Assembly (NCBI RefSeq): GCF_003268815.1
Contig: NZ_QLSV01000007.1
Span: forward strand, 1 to 64,000
Direction: 5' to 3'
Length of the DNA stretch: 64,000 nucleotides
Source of the DNA: Flavobacterium lacus
GTDB taxonomy: Bacteria > Bacteroidota > Bacteroidia > Flavobacteriales > Flavobacteriaceae
The notes beneath the pieces are model-generated. The model saw nothing but the letters and a program-made list of their open reading frames with translations. It did not search any database and was not told where the DNA came from. The position numbers and the translations under genes were made by a program. Below are positions 1-8,343 of the stretch, piece after piece. How positions within the stretch are numbered: position 1 is the first letter of the stretch; every line of letters starts with the position of its first letter.

Positions 1-2
1 AA

Positions 3-95
3 AACCTTCCCTCAACCGATTACTGGTTTACGGTAGAGTATTTGGAAAACGGTCAGACCAAAACATTTAAAGCACATTTTTCATTAAAAAGATAG
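3..95 (+). CDS. C-terminal end of a T9SS type B sorting-domain protein (partial)
   Basis: Only the last 30 residues are inside the window; the gene begins upstream. The frame contains DYWFTVEYLENG and ends KAHFSLKR before a TAG stop. This is the usual end of the gliding-motility-associated (type B) C-terminal domain that directs secretion by T9SS. The complete cargo protein ending at 27230 finishes with a very similar GHFSLKR, which supports the call. The PorP/SprF gene starts 7 bp after the stop, so the two are probably co-transcribed, as is common for SprB-like cargo and SprF partners. The passenger part of the protein cannot be seen. Confidence 0.75.
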   Translation, partial: NLPSTDYWFTVEYLENGQTKTFKAHFSLKR

Positions 96-102
96 AAACC
101 CC

Positions 103-1113
103 ATGAATCTGAATCTTAATTTAAAAAAATCGTATTTACTACTACTGTTGTTTATTTCTCATTTTTCATACTCGCAAGAAGGAATAGCAGTATACTCAGA
201 TTATTTGACTGATAATTATTACTTAATACATCCTTCGATGGCTGGAGCAGCTAATTGTGCAAAATTGAGAGTTACCAGTCGTGCACAATGGTTTGGTCAA
301 GAAGATGCTCCTAGTTTAAGTACAGCAAGTTTTAATGCCGGCGTTGGAGAGCGTTCAGGGATTGGAGCAATATTATTTTCTGATAGAAATGGTTATCATT
401 CGCAAAAAGGAATTAAATTAACGTATGCCCATCACATTAGGTTTTCACGTAGTGAGATTGACTTGAATCAATTATCATTTGGTATTAGTGGAGCCTTGAT
501 TCAAAGTCAGTTAGATGAGACGGATTGGTTAAATAATCAACCATTTGATCCGATTGTTGGTGGAATTACTCAAAAAGATTCATATTTTAATCTCGACGTT
601 GGTGCATCTTATAATTATCTAGAGTTTTATGCTCATTTCACTGTTAAAAACTTAATGGGAAATGTTAGAAGAGATTTATATACTGATTTTGAAACAGATA
701 ATTTAAGAAAATATTTAGTAAGTGCTGGTTATGTTTTTGGAGATAGCGATCGTTTACAATGGGAACCATCGATTCTATTTCAATTAGTCGAACAAACTAA
801 GGAAAGATCAATTGATGTGAATTTAAAAGTTTACAAGAATGTTGATTTTGGTAAATTATGGGGAGGATTGTCCTATCGAAGAAGTTTTGATGGAGCTGAG
901 TTTTTAGAAGGCGGTAATATTGGTGAACAAAGATTACAATACATCACTCCAATTATCGGCGTGAATTACAATCAATTTATGTTTGCCTATACTTATTCTT
1001 ATTTAACAGGAAATGTTCGTTTTGATAACTCTGGATTTCACCAAATCACATTGGGGATGAATTTGTTCTGTAAACGAGATAAATACCAATGTAATTGTCC
1101 TGCGATTAACTAA
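103..1113 (+). CDS. PorP/SprF family type IX secretion system outer-membrane protein
   Basis: 336 residues. An N-terminal signal peptide ends near SYSQ (about residue 25), followed by the family opening: a short extended stretch, then YYLIHPSMAGAANCAKLR. Alternating aromatic and polar strands to the end suggest an outer-membrane beta barrel. The last residues carry three cysteines (FCKRDKYQCNC). PorP/SprF proteins bind or anchor T9SS cargo; in Flavobacterium SprF is needed for the adhesin SprB. The position 7 bp after a type B cargo gene fits a dedicated cargo-partner role. Whether this is true SprF or one of its many paralogues cannot be decided from sequence alone. Confidence 0.88.
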   Translation: MNLNLNLKKSYLLLLLFISHFSYSQEGIAVYSDYLTDNYYLIHPSMAGAANCAKLRVTSRAQWFGQEDAPSLSTASFNAGVGERSGIGAILFSDRNGYHSQKGIKLTYAHHIRFSRSEIDLNQLSFGISGALIQSQLDETDWLNNQPFDPIVGGITQKDSYFNLDVGASYNYLEFYAHFTVKNLMGNVRRDLYTDFETDNLRKYLVSAGYVFGDSDRLQWEPSILFQLVEQTKERSIDVNLKVYKNVDFGKLWGGLSYRRSFDGAEFLEGGNIGEQRLQYITPIIGVNYNQFMFAYTYSYLTGNVRFDNSGFHQITLGMNLFCKRDKYQCNCPAIN

Positions 1114-1123
1114 TAAATTATAT

Positions 1124-1150
1124 ATCCTGGCAATTGTCGGGATTTTTTTT
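1124..1150 (+). terminator. Rho-independent terminator after the PorP/SprF gene
   Basis: An 8-bp stem (1124-1131 with 1136-1143, including two G-U pairs) and an AATT loop are followed by eight T. It ends 4 bp before the next ATG, so it also rules out the in-frame TTG at 1134 as a start for the next gene. Confidence 0.75.
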
Positions 1151-1154
1151 GAGT

Positions 1155-1670
1155 ATGATAATTAAGTCTGTAAACGGGAAATCTCCTGTAATTCCAAGTG
1201 ATTGTTATGTAGCGGAAAACGCTACTATTGTTGGTGATGTGCAAATGGGTTCTTCATGCAGCATTTGGTTTAATGCTGTAGTGCGAGGAGATGTTCATTT
1301 AATTAAAATTGGCAATAAAGTTAATATTCAAGATGGAGCTGTTATTCATTGCACGTATCAAAAGCATCCCACAATCATTGGAAATAATGTTTCCATTGGT
1401 CATAATGCCATTGTTCACGGTTGCACGGTGCATGACAATGTTTTAATAGGAATGGGAGCAATTGTAATGGATAATTGCGTGATTGAAAGTAATTCAATTG
1501 TTGCAGCCGGTGCTGTTTTAACGCAAAATACACACGTTGAATCCGGTACAATTTATGCCGGTGTTCCGGCTAAAAAAGTAAAAGATATCAATCAATCTGA
1601 TTTTGCCGGAGAGATTGATCGAATTTCGAATAATTATGTCATGTATTCGAGTTGGTTTAAAGAGGAGTAG
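1155..1670 (+). CDS. Gamma-carbonic anhydrase family (left-handed beta-helix) protein
   Basis: 171 residues from the ATG at 1155; an upstream TTG lies inside the preceding terminator and was not used. The chain has hexapeptide-repeat spacing with the family landmarks NAVVRGD, NIQDGAVIHC, SIGHNAIVHGCTV and GMGAIVMD, and ends in the usual APAKKVKD-type region. The histidines in the IHC and GHNAIVHG segments are the expected zinc ligands. Members are trimeric carbonic anhydrases or acyl/metal-binding relatives (YrdA, PaaY), and activity cannot be assumed. Its stop codon directly abuts the stop of the convergent murI with no intergenic base. Confidence 0.88.
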   Translation: MIIKSVNGKSPVIPSDCYVAENATIVGDVQMGSSCSIWFNAVVRGDVHLIKIGNKVNIQDGAVIHCTYQKHPTIIGNNVSIGHNAIVHGCTVHDNVLIGMGAIVMDNCVIESNSIVAAGAVLTQNTHVESGTIYAGVPAKKVKDINQSDFAGEIDRISNNYVMYSSWFKEE

Positions 1671-2447
1671 TTAGAAATCTTTCTCGATGACTTGGTATTT
1701 ATCTTTTAAAATTGATTTTAAAACCATCGGATTATAATTGGTATAAAAGATTTGCGAACTTTTCTTTTGGGTGTTTAGCAAATTCATTTCGGATAAAATA
1801 TTCTTCGTTTGACGAGCTACAGCCTCGCCAGAATCAATGATTTTAATGTGCTTAGGGATAATTTTTTTTATTTGAGGAATCAAATAGGGGTAATGACTGC
1901 ATCCTAAAACCAAATAATCAATATTTGCTTCCACCATTGGCTTCAAATAATTGTGGAGTAAGTTGGTCATTTCGGTTGAATTCATTTTTCCTTCTTCAAT
2001 CAGTTGCACTAAGCCAAATCCAACTTGTTCAATAATTTTTGTTGTTGGATAGTTCAAGACACTTTGGCTAAATAATTCGCTACTCAATGTTCCTTTGGTT
2101 GCCAGAATGCCTATTGTGTGCGTTTCTGAGCTTTTTGCGGCGGGTTTAATGGCAGGTTCAATTCCGATAAATGGAACATCATAACGTGCTCTAAGTTCGC
2201 TTATAGCATTTGTAGTAGCGGTGTTGCAGGCAACCACAATCAATTTGGCGTTTTGATTTAATAAAAATTCAGTGTTTTTTTTACTTAATGCGATGATTTC
2301 ATCTTTCGATTTTTGTCCATAAGGGGCATTTTTACTATCAGCTAAATAAATAGTGTCTTCGCTTGGAAGTAAAGTATGAATTTCTCTCCAAATGGAAGTT
2401 CCGCCAATGCCGGAATCAAATAGACCGATGGGTGCTGAATTTATCAT
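1671..2447 (-). CDS. murI: Glutamate racemase
   Basis: 258 residues. It makes D-glutamate for peptidoglycan in the cytoplasm. The N-terminal IGLFDSGIGG motif and the two catalytic cysteines are present: C74 in VACNTATTN and C183 in LGCSHYPYL. The length is normal for the family. It follows the bamA-ompH-ompH genes on the same strand but is separated from them by a strong terminator. It appears to have its own promoter, with a -7 box only 4 nt before the ATG. Confidence 0.95.
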   Translation of the reverse strand: MINSAPIGLFDSGIGGTSIWREIHTLLPSEDTIYLADSKNAPYGQKSKDEIIALSKKNTEFLLNQNAKLIVVACNTATTNAISELRARYDVPFIGIEPAIKPAAKSSETHTIGILATKGTLSSELFSQSVLNYPTTKIIEQVGFGLVQLIEEGKMNSTEMTNLLHNYLKPMVEANIDYLVLGCSHYPYLIPQIKKIIPKHIKIIDSGEAVARQTKNILSEMNLLNTQKKSSQIFYTNYNPMVLKSILKDKYQVIEKDF

Positions 2448-2451
2448 ATGT

Positions 2452-2459
2452 CAAAAATA
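2452..2459 (-). promoter_or_regulatory. Putative -7 box for murI
   Basis: TATTTTTG on the minus strand matches the Bacteroidetes -7 consensus TAnnTTTG. It ends 4 nt before the murI ATG, implying a leaderless or nearly leaderless mRNA. Its upstream edge merges with the T tract of the preceding terminator. No clear -33 TTG was identified. Confidence 0.45.
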
Positions 2460-2460
2460 A

Positions 2461-2503
2461 AAAAAAACTGCTCAATTCCCGTTAGTTTGGGTGAGCAGTT
2501 TTT
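2461..2503 (-). terminator. Terminator of the porG-uppS-bamA-ompH operon
   Basis: A perfect 13-bp inverted repeat (2461-2473 and 2491-2503, core ACTGCTCA/TGAGCAGT) lies 20 bp after the small ompH gene. The T-rich tract follows on the minus strand and runs toward murI. Confidence 0.85.
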
Positions 2504-2522
2504 TATTATTTTGTTTAGGCTT

Positions 2523-3026
2523 TTAGAAACCTAAATCTTTTTTTATTTCTAAAGTCAAATCTGTACCATCGGCAAAGATCGCTGAGTTTACATCAAAAAC
2601 ATAATTAAACCCTTTTGCTTTTCCAACTTTCGCAATTGATGCTCTGATTTTATCCATTAATGGTTTCGCTAAATCGGATTCTTTTTGTTGCAACTCTTTT
2701 TGAGCTGTTTCTCTGTAGTCTCTGATTCTTTTTTCCATATCCTGCACTTCTTTTGCTCTCTCTTCATTCACTTTTTCGGTAACAGATGCAGCTTCTTCAT
2801 CATATTTTTTCAATTTTGCATAATATTCATCCGCCATGGTTTTAAACTCTGCATCATATTGCTTGCTTAGCATATCCAATTGTTTCTGTGCTTCAATCAT
2901 AGCCGGCATTTTGGTAACCAACTCATTTGTATCTACATGTGCTATTTTTGTTTGTGCTGAAGTTATTTGACTTGCACTGAAGAATAAAATAGTCGCAATA
3001 AATAAAGTTTTCATTTGTTTCATCAT
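2523..3026 (-). CDS. OmpH/Skp family periplasmic chaperone (short copy)
   Basis: 167 residues with a signal peptide ending at TSAQ (about residue 25), then the OmpH domain. It starts with an IAHVDTNELVTKMP segment, continues into a long charged coiled coil (residues about 40-125), and ends with a conserved FNYVFDVNSAIFADG segment. Skp is a trimeric periplasmic holdase for unfolded outer-membrane proteins. It lies 12 bp after a second, longer OmpH gene and downstream of bamA, so the operon supplies both the insertase and its chaperones. Three Met codons (residues 1, 2 and 5) could each be the start. Confidence 0.9.
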   Translation of the reverse strand: MMKQMKTLFIATILFFSASQITSAQTKIAHVDTNELVTKMPAMIEAQKQLDMLSKQYDAEFKTMADEYYAKLKKYDEEAASVTEKVNEERAKEVQDMEKRIRDYRETAQKELQQKESDLAKPLMDKIRASIAKVGKAKGFNYVFDVNSAIFADGTDLTLEIKKDLGF

Positions 3027-3038
3027 TTCTAGTTATTA

Positions 3039-4079
3039 TTAATTATTGTTTTCGTTTTGTTTTTCTTTGTTTTCGTTTAGTTTTTCTTCTCTTGCTTTTT
3101 TAGCGGCTTCTCTATCAGCTAGTATTTTTTGTTTTCTATCTTCTATCTGTTTTTTTCTTTCGTCCAGCTTTTGTTGTCTTTCTTGTTCCGCTTTTTGTTT
3201 TAGTTCAGCGGCTGTTGGTTTTGGTTCTCCTGATTCAGTACTCTCCTCTGGTTTTTTCTCAGTAAAAGCACCACCATTTGTTACTTTGTCATCTTCTTTT
3301 ACATCCTTATCAGAAACTGTGCCACTCTTTTTACCTTCACGTTCTTCTTTTAATTTTGCACGTTTATCATCAAAGTCTTTTTTCTTTTGTTCGGCAAGTG
3401 CTTTACGGGATTCCACAATGCTATCGCGTTTATTTTTACGATCTTCAAGAATTTTTTTACGTTCTTCTAAAGCGGGATTATTATCGTCTTTATAATCTTC
3501 GATACGTTCTTTTTCTTCTAACGCTTTGAGTTGTTTTTTACTCATTTGTTCACGCTTGGAAGCTCGGGTTAAAGTACGAATTACTTGATCGCTGATGTCA
3601 TGTCGTTTTGCGGCAAAAAGCACGGTTAAGTCAGAGGATTTGTCAAGAATAAAATCAAATTTTTTAGCTTCTGCTAAATCTTGAACAGCCGTAAAAACTT
3701 GATCTTGAATTGGTTTAATCAATACTGCCTTTTGAACAATCAAATCGCCATTTGAACCAAATCTTTTTTGTTGGTAGTCAATAAGTTCTGTTTCAAGAAA
3801 CTTAATTTCTTCTTCTTTTTCCTCAATCAACTCTTTAGTTAAAAGCACTTTTTCGTTGTTCAGACTTTCTTTAAAGGCATTGATTTCATTTTGTTTGGTT
3901 TCAATTTCTTGCTTCCATTTTTGGGCTTTTAACTCTAATTGGTTTTTTGCTTCCGTGTAATCCGGTACATTTTGAAGGATGTATTCCATGTCAATATATC
4001 CAATTCTAACACCTCTTGTTTGGGCTTCAACGGAGGCTCCTGAAAGTGTTAAAAGCAATAAAAAAACTAATTTCTTCAT
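3039..4079 (-). CDS. OmpH/Skp family protein with long charged C-terminal tail
   Basis: 346 residues from the ATG at 4079, chosen because it opens a clean signal peptide (MKKLVFLLLLTL to EAQ); the frame stays open further upstream but without a signal. Residues about 25-175 form an OmpH domain (IGYIDMEYILQNVPDY, coiled coil, FDFILDKSSDLTVLFA). The remaining 170 residues are almost entirely Lys, Glu, Arg, Gln and Asp with repeated DRK/ERKK units, predicting long helix or disorder. That doubles the size of a normal Skp. It sits 41 bp after bamA and 12 bp before the short OmpH gene. Confidence 0.88.
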   Translation of the reverse strand: MKKLVFLLLLTLSGASVEAQTRGVRIGYIDMEYILQNVPDYTEAKNQLELKAQKWKQEIETKQNEINAFKESLNNEKVLLTKELIEEKEEEIKFLETELIDYQQKRFGSNGDLIVQKAVLIKPIQDQVFTAVQDLAEAKKFDFILDKSSDLTVLFAAKRHDISDQVIRTLTRASKREQMSKKQLKALEEKERIEDYKDDNNPALEERKKILEDRKNKRDSIVESRKALAEQKKKDFDDKRAKLKEEREGKKSGTVSDKDVKEDDKVTNGGAFTEKKPEESTESGEPKPTAAELKQKAEQERQQKLDERKKQIEDRKQKILADREAAKKAREEKLNENKEKQNENNN

Positions 4080-4120
4080 ATTCTTTAAAATTATCTTGTA
4101 AATATAACAGAAATTAACAA

Positions 4121-6766
4121 TTAAAATTGTTGTCCGATGATAAAATGTGTTTCCCATCCATTTTTTTGTATCTGACCCGGCACTGCATCAAAGCCGTGTC
4201 CGAAGTCAATTCCTAACAAACCAAAAGCAGGCATAAATACTCTCAGACCCATACCAGCTGACCTTTGGAGTCTGAACGGATTGTATTCTTGAAAGTTATT
4301 ATAAGAAGCACCAGCTTCCAAAAAGCCTAAAACATAAATGGAAGCAGCCGATTTTAAGGTAATAGGATAGCGAAGCTCCATTGTAAATTTATTATAAATT
4401 GTACCCCCATCAATTGATGATAATGACTGATTCGGATATCCTCTTAATTGAATTATTTCTCTTCCATCTAAGGCAAAATTTGCTAAACCGTCTCCTCCCA
4501 AAAAGAAACGTTCGAATGGTACTAATCCTCTTTCATTGTTGTAGGCCCCCATAAATCCAAACTCTCCTAATGTTCTAAACACTAATGCATTTTGATTTGA
4601 TCCGGCTATTTTAGTGTACCAGTCAACTTTCAATTTAATTTTATAAAATTCTAACCAGTTGAATTTTTGTTGGTCTACTTTTGCTCTATCTACGGCGGCA
4701 TCTTGAAAATTATCTTCGGCTACCGGTGAACCATTGGCGTCAATCAAAGTGCCAATGGGAATTATATTCCCCGTGTTTGGATCCCCTGTTTCTTGGGTTG
4801 TTCTTAGCTTGTAGTCTATTTGGTTTTCTAAATTTTTATAATCAATGCCATTAAATAAAGAGTAGGGCGGGGTAAATTTTGCACTGATAGAAAATTCTGA
4901 ACCATACACAGGATATATTGGATTAACACCTCGATTATTCCTAGTTAGTCCGATTGTGTAAGCTAAATTTCTTGATGAACCGTCTCCAAAAGTAAATAAA
5001 CCTGTGTTATAATTATTTAAATCATAGTATTGAAAACTTACAGACTGCGACAATACAAAAAAGTCATCCGGCACTGTCAGTCTTTTTGCAATTCCAACAG
5101 AAAGTGAAGTAATATTAAAACTTCTACTTCTATCAACATCTCGTGTTTGAAAATTATTCAAAAATTGCTTACTGTGTGATAAGGAGGTAGAAAACTGCAC
5201 AGGTTTTTTCCCTCCTAACCAAGGTTCTGAAAAAGTTAAACTGTAGGTTTGGAAAAATGAACTTCCTTGCAAACGCAGAGACATACGTTGGCCATCTCCC
5301 ATTGGCAAAGGTTTGTAAGCATCCTTCTTGAAAAGATTTCTGGCTGAAAAGTTGTTGAAAGAAAGTCCTAGCGTTCCAATGAAACCTCCACCGCCATAAC
5401 CTCCTTGAAGTTCAATTTGGCTGGATCCTTTTTCAACTAAATTGTATTCAATGTCAACTGTTCCTGCGGCTGGATCAACATTTTTGAATTTTGGATCAAT
5501 CGCTTCAGGGTCAAAAAATCCTAATTGGCCAATTTCACGAATGGTTCGCACTAAATCTTCTTTACTGTATTTTTGACCGGGTTTTGTTCGAAGTTCACGG
5601 TAAATCACGTGGTCATTGGTTTTGTCATTTCCTACTACTGTAATTTTATTAAAGTAGGCGAGTGGGCCTTCTAAAATTCTGATTTCAAAATCAATGGTAT
5701 CATTGGCTGTGCGGACTTCAACAGGGTTTATAGTTGAAAATAAGTAGCCATTATTTTGATATAAATTGGTGATGTCATTGGCATCCGGATTCTTTTTGTT
5801 GGCAATTCGTTCTTGCAGCAATACGCCATTGTATGTTTCACCTTTTTTGATTCCCAATACGCGACTTAAACCTTCGTCTGAGTATATTGTATTGCCTAAA
5901 AATTTGATGTCGCCAAAATAATATTTTTTACCTTCTTCAACTTTAATTTTGATATCGACAGTATTTTTTTCGTTGTTAAAAGCGACACTGTCATAAATAA
6001 TTCTGGCGTCACGAAAACCTTTTTCTTTGTATTTATCAATAATACTGACTAAGTCTTCTTTGTATTTTTCTTTTATAAACTTAGAACCTTTCCAAAATCT
6101 TCCCGGAAATTTAACTTTGGTGTTAGACATAGCACCTCTAAGTTTTTTGTCTGTTATTTGTTCGTTGTTATCAACGATAATACTTGATACTTTTATTTTT
6201 TTACCTTTATCAACATTTATGACCATTTTTACTTCGTTTCCACTTGTGGTGTCAGGAATTGTATTTATGGCTACTTTAGTGTTGTAAAAACCATCTTTTT
6301 TGTATTTATTTTCAATAAATGTTTTAGTGGTTGTAATTAAATTTTCGTTGACTACTTTCCCCTTCGTTAAATTAGCATCTTTTAATAAAGTTTCTGCCTT
6401 ATTTTTCTTTAAACCTTGAATTTTAGCTTCATTTAATTTAGGAAGCTCAACCATGTTTAACTCAAGGAAAATAGTATCTCCTTTGATACTGTTGATATAC
6501 ATATCAATATCACTAAACAGACCTAATTTACCTAATTTTTTGATAGCGGTACTAATTTCCTCGCCTGGGACAATAATTTTTTGCCCCTTTTCTAATCCTG
6601 AAAAGGTTACAACTGTTTGTTCATTAAAGGTGATTTTTCCTGTTACTTCAACACCTCCTAGTATGTACTGGGAACCTCTTTCGAAGGGTGCGACTTCTTG
6701 TGCTTGTAACTGAGAAATACTTCCTAAAAAAAGTATTGCAAAAAATGACGTAATGTTTCTCAACAC
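4121..6766 (-). CDS. bamA: Outer-membrane protein assembly factor BamA (Omp85)
   Basis: 881 residues from a GTG at 6766, 7 bp after the uppS stop. This start gives a compact signal peptide (LRNITSFFAILFLGSISQ, cut after LQAQ); a TTG directly after the GTG is an alternative. The N-terminal half carries POTRA-like repeats (ILGGVEVTGKITFNE, IKVSSIIVDNN, YYFGDIKFLGNTIYS, YFNKITVVGN). The C-terminal half is the barrel, beginning near IELQGGYGGGGF, with the surface-antigen RGY/RLQRSAGMGLR region and a terminal Phe, the usual barrel signature. It folds and inserts outer-membrane proteins. It is part of the porG-uppS-bamA-ompH-ompH operon. Confidence 0.94.
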   Translation of the reverse strand: MLRNITSFFAILFLGSISQLQAQEVAPFERGSQYILGGVEVTGKITFNEQTVVTFSGLEKGQKIIVPGEEISTAIKKLGKLGLFSDIDMYINSIKGDTIFLELNMVELPKLNEAKIQGLKKNKAETLLKDANLTKGKVVNENLITTTKTFIENKYKKDGFYNTKVAINTIPDTTSGNEVKMVINVDKGKKIKVSSIIVDNNEQITDKKLRGAMSNTKVKFPGRFWKGSKFIKEKYKEDLVSIIDKYKEKGFRDARIIYDSVAFNNEKNTVDIKIKVEEGKKYYFGDIKFLGNTIYSDEGLSRVLGIKKGETYNGVLLQERIANKKNPDANDITNLYQNNGYLFSTINPVEVRTANDTIDFEIRILEGPLAYFNKITVVGNDKTNDHVIYRELRTKPGQKYSKEDLVRTIREIGQLGFFDPEAIDPKFKNVDPAAGTVDIEYNLVEKGSSQIELQGGYGGGGFIGTLGLSFNNFSARNLFKKDAYKPLPMGDGQRMSLRLQGSSFFQTYSLTFSEPWLGGKKPVQFSTSLSHSKQFLNNFQTRDVDRSRSFNITSLSVGIAKRLTVPDDFFVLSQSVSFQYYDLNNYNTGLFTFGDGSSRNLAYTIGLTRNNRGVNPIYPVYGSEFSISAKFTPPYSLFNGIDYKNLENQIDYKLRTTQETGDPNTGNIIPIGTLIDANGSPVAEDNFQDAAVDRAKVDQQKFNWLEFYKIKLKVDWYTKIAGSNQNALVFRTLGEFGFMGAYNNERGLVPFERFFLGGDGLANFALDGREIIQLRGYPNQSLSSIDGGTIYNKFTMELRYPITLKSAASIYVLGFLEAGASYNNFQEYNPFRLQRSAGMGLRVFMPAFGLLGIDFGHGFDAVPGQIQKNGWETHFIIGQQF

Positions 6767-6773
6767 GTTTCTT

Positions 6774-7514
6774 TTATTTAATTTGTTCACTTGTTTTTCC
6801 AAACCTACGTTCTCTTTTTTGATAACTAATGATAGCTTCATATAAATGTTGTTCTCTAAAATCGGGCCATAACACATCAGTAAAATACAATTCTGCATAG
6901 GCAATTTGCCAAAGTAAAAAATTACTGATTCGATGCTCTCCACTGGTTCTGATTAATAAATCAACATCGGGTAGATTGTGCGTGTAAAGATGTTGATTAA
7001 TAATTGTTTCATCAATAGATTCCGGCGAAATTATATTATTTTTAACTTTATCACTTATCGCTTTTATGGCGGAAACCAACTCCTCTCTGGATCCGTAACT
7101 TAAAGCGAGTGTTAAAGTCATTCGTTTATTTTCCTTAGTTTTGTTAATTACTTCTAAAAGTTCATTGTGTGCAGTAGTAGGCAAAAGTGATATATTGCCT
7201 ATCGAATTTAGTTTAATTTCATTTTTTTGAAGTGTTTTTAACTCTTTTTTCAATGATTTTATTAATAAATTCATCAAAGTGTCTACTTCTAATTTGGGTC
7301 GATTCCAGTTTTCCGTTGAAAAAGCATACAAGGTAAGGTTCTTAATTCCGAGTTTTGCACAGCTTTCAACCGTTTCTCTTACTGATTTGGTGCCTTTTTC
7401 ATGACCAAATGCACGGAGCAATCCTTGTTGTTTTGCCCAACGGCCATTGCCATCCATAATGATAGCTAAATGTCTGGGTAAGTTTTCCTTATTTATCTGT
7501 TCTTCTAAAATCAT
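6774..7514 (-). CDS. uppS: Di-trans,poly-cis-undecaprenyl-diphosphate synthase (isoprenyl transferase)
   Basis: 246 residues from the ATG at 7514, one base after the porG stop; the frame is open further upstream but would overlap porG. All family motifs are present: IIMDGNGRWAKQ with the catalytic Asp, GHEKG, LYAFSTENWNRP and RTSGEHRISNFLLWQ. The enzyme makes the C55 lipid carrier for peptidoglycan and polysaccharide synthesis at the cytoplasmic membrane. Tight spacing on both sides suggests translational coupling. Confidence 0.95.
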   Translation of the reverse strand: MILEEQINKENLPRHLAIIMDGNGRWAKQQGLLRAFGHEKGTKSVRETVESCAKLGIKNLTLYAFSTENWNRPKLEVDTLMNLLIKSLKKELKTLQKNEIKLNSIGNISLLPTTAHNELLEVINKTKENKRMTLTLALSYGSREELVSAIKAISDKVKNNIISPESIDETIINQHLYTHNLPDVDLLIRTSGEHRISNFLLWQIAYAELYFTDVLWPDFREQHLYEAIISYQKRERRFGKTSEQIK

Positions 7515-7515
7515 T

Positions 7516-8199
7516 TTATTCCGGACAAAAACATGGGTTTTCTCCAAATGTATAGGTTAATGTAAATCCGGTAAACATATACCAATCTTTACTATTTATA
7601 TTGCCAAATTGCAACGGTGCTAGATTTTCGTTTTTAGGATTGCTTCCATCTAAATTGTCGGTAAACGTAAAACGGGCTCCAACTTCAAAACTAATAACAA
7701 AATCTCTATTTAATTTCGTCTTTACACCCACAATCATTGGGATTGCCAAGGCTCCTTCTTGATAATCTTCGGTTGCAGTATTATCCAAGTAATACAATTC
7801 TTTGTATGCAAAATAACTTAAACCGGTATAAACATAAGGTGTGAATTGCGGTTTCATACTATGTAAATCAAATTCAAAAAAATCAAATTCCATTCCGGCC
7901 GATACTTCATGAAGAGTGTTTTTGAAATTCAATCCTCTTAAGTTTCTGTCTGCCACATCAGAATCCAAATCATTTGATTCTATTTTACCGTATGTATAAG
8001 AAAAACGATACGAATGTCTAGTGCTTCTATTCCATTTATAAATGAATCCTAACGCCACATCATTTGGTGCAATGTAGGTGGTAGGTCCTACATCGCCAAT
8101 ATAATTAGCTCCACCAACAAAAATACCGATTTCGTTAATTTGGGCATTTAATCCGGTGTAAATAAGTAAAAAAAATAATGCAGTCCGTAATCTATTCAT
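7516..8199 (-). CDS. porG: DUF6089 family outer-membrane protein, PorG-like T9SS component
   Basis: 227 residues from the ATG at 8199, which begins a signal peptide (MNRLRTALFFLLIYTG, cut after LNAQ). The mature part starts NEIGIFVGGANYIGD and has beta-barrel strands ending FTLTYTFGENPCF. This resembles the DUF6089 family that contains PorG of Porphyromonas gingivalis, a T9SS protein. To my knowledge the gene order porG-uppS-bamA-ompH-ompH is also found in P. gingivalis, which supports the call. Direct evidence of a secretion role in this organism is absent. Confidence 0.75.
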   Translation of the reverse strand: MNRLRTALFFLLIYTGLNAQINEIGIFVGGANYIGDVGPTTYIAPNDVALGFIYKWNRSTRHSYRFSYTYGKIESNDLDSDVADRNLRGLNFKNTLHEVSAGMEFDFFEFDLHSMKPQFTPYVYTGLSYFAYKELYYLDNTATEDYQEGALAIPMIVGVKTKLNRDFVISFEVGARFTFTDNLDGSNPKNENLAPLQFGNINSKDWYMFTGFTLTYTFGENPCFCPE

Positions 8200-8217
8200 C
8201 GGTTTTGAAATAGCGTG

Positions 8218-8251
8218 CAAATATAACAATTATGACTAGTTTACAGCCAAA
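8218..8251 (-). promoter_or_regulatory. Putative promoter of the porG-uppS-bamA-ompH operon
   Basis: Minus strand: TTTG at 8248-8251 and TATATTTG at 8218-8225 match the Bacteroidetes -33 and -7 elements, with a 22-bp spacer, slightly long. The -7 box ends 18 nt before the porG ATG. Confidence 0.5.
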
Positions 8252-8343
8252 TAATTGCGATTTATCACAAATTAATTTCAAAAAAAACGAAAATAAATGA
8301 GTGGTAGTATAGTTAAAGTAGATTATTTTTTTCTAAAAAACGA

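Noticed and set aside
1134..1154. TTG start giving a longer carbonic anhydrase-like protein
   Set aside because: The codons lie inside the loop and T tract of the preceding terminator, and the ATG at 1155 matches the family start.
2685..3529. Phe/Ser-rich open frames opposite the two OmpH genes
   Set aside because: They are the mirror of Lys/Glu-rich coiled-coil codons on the other strand, a common artefact.
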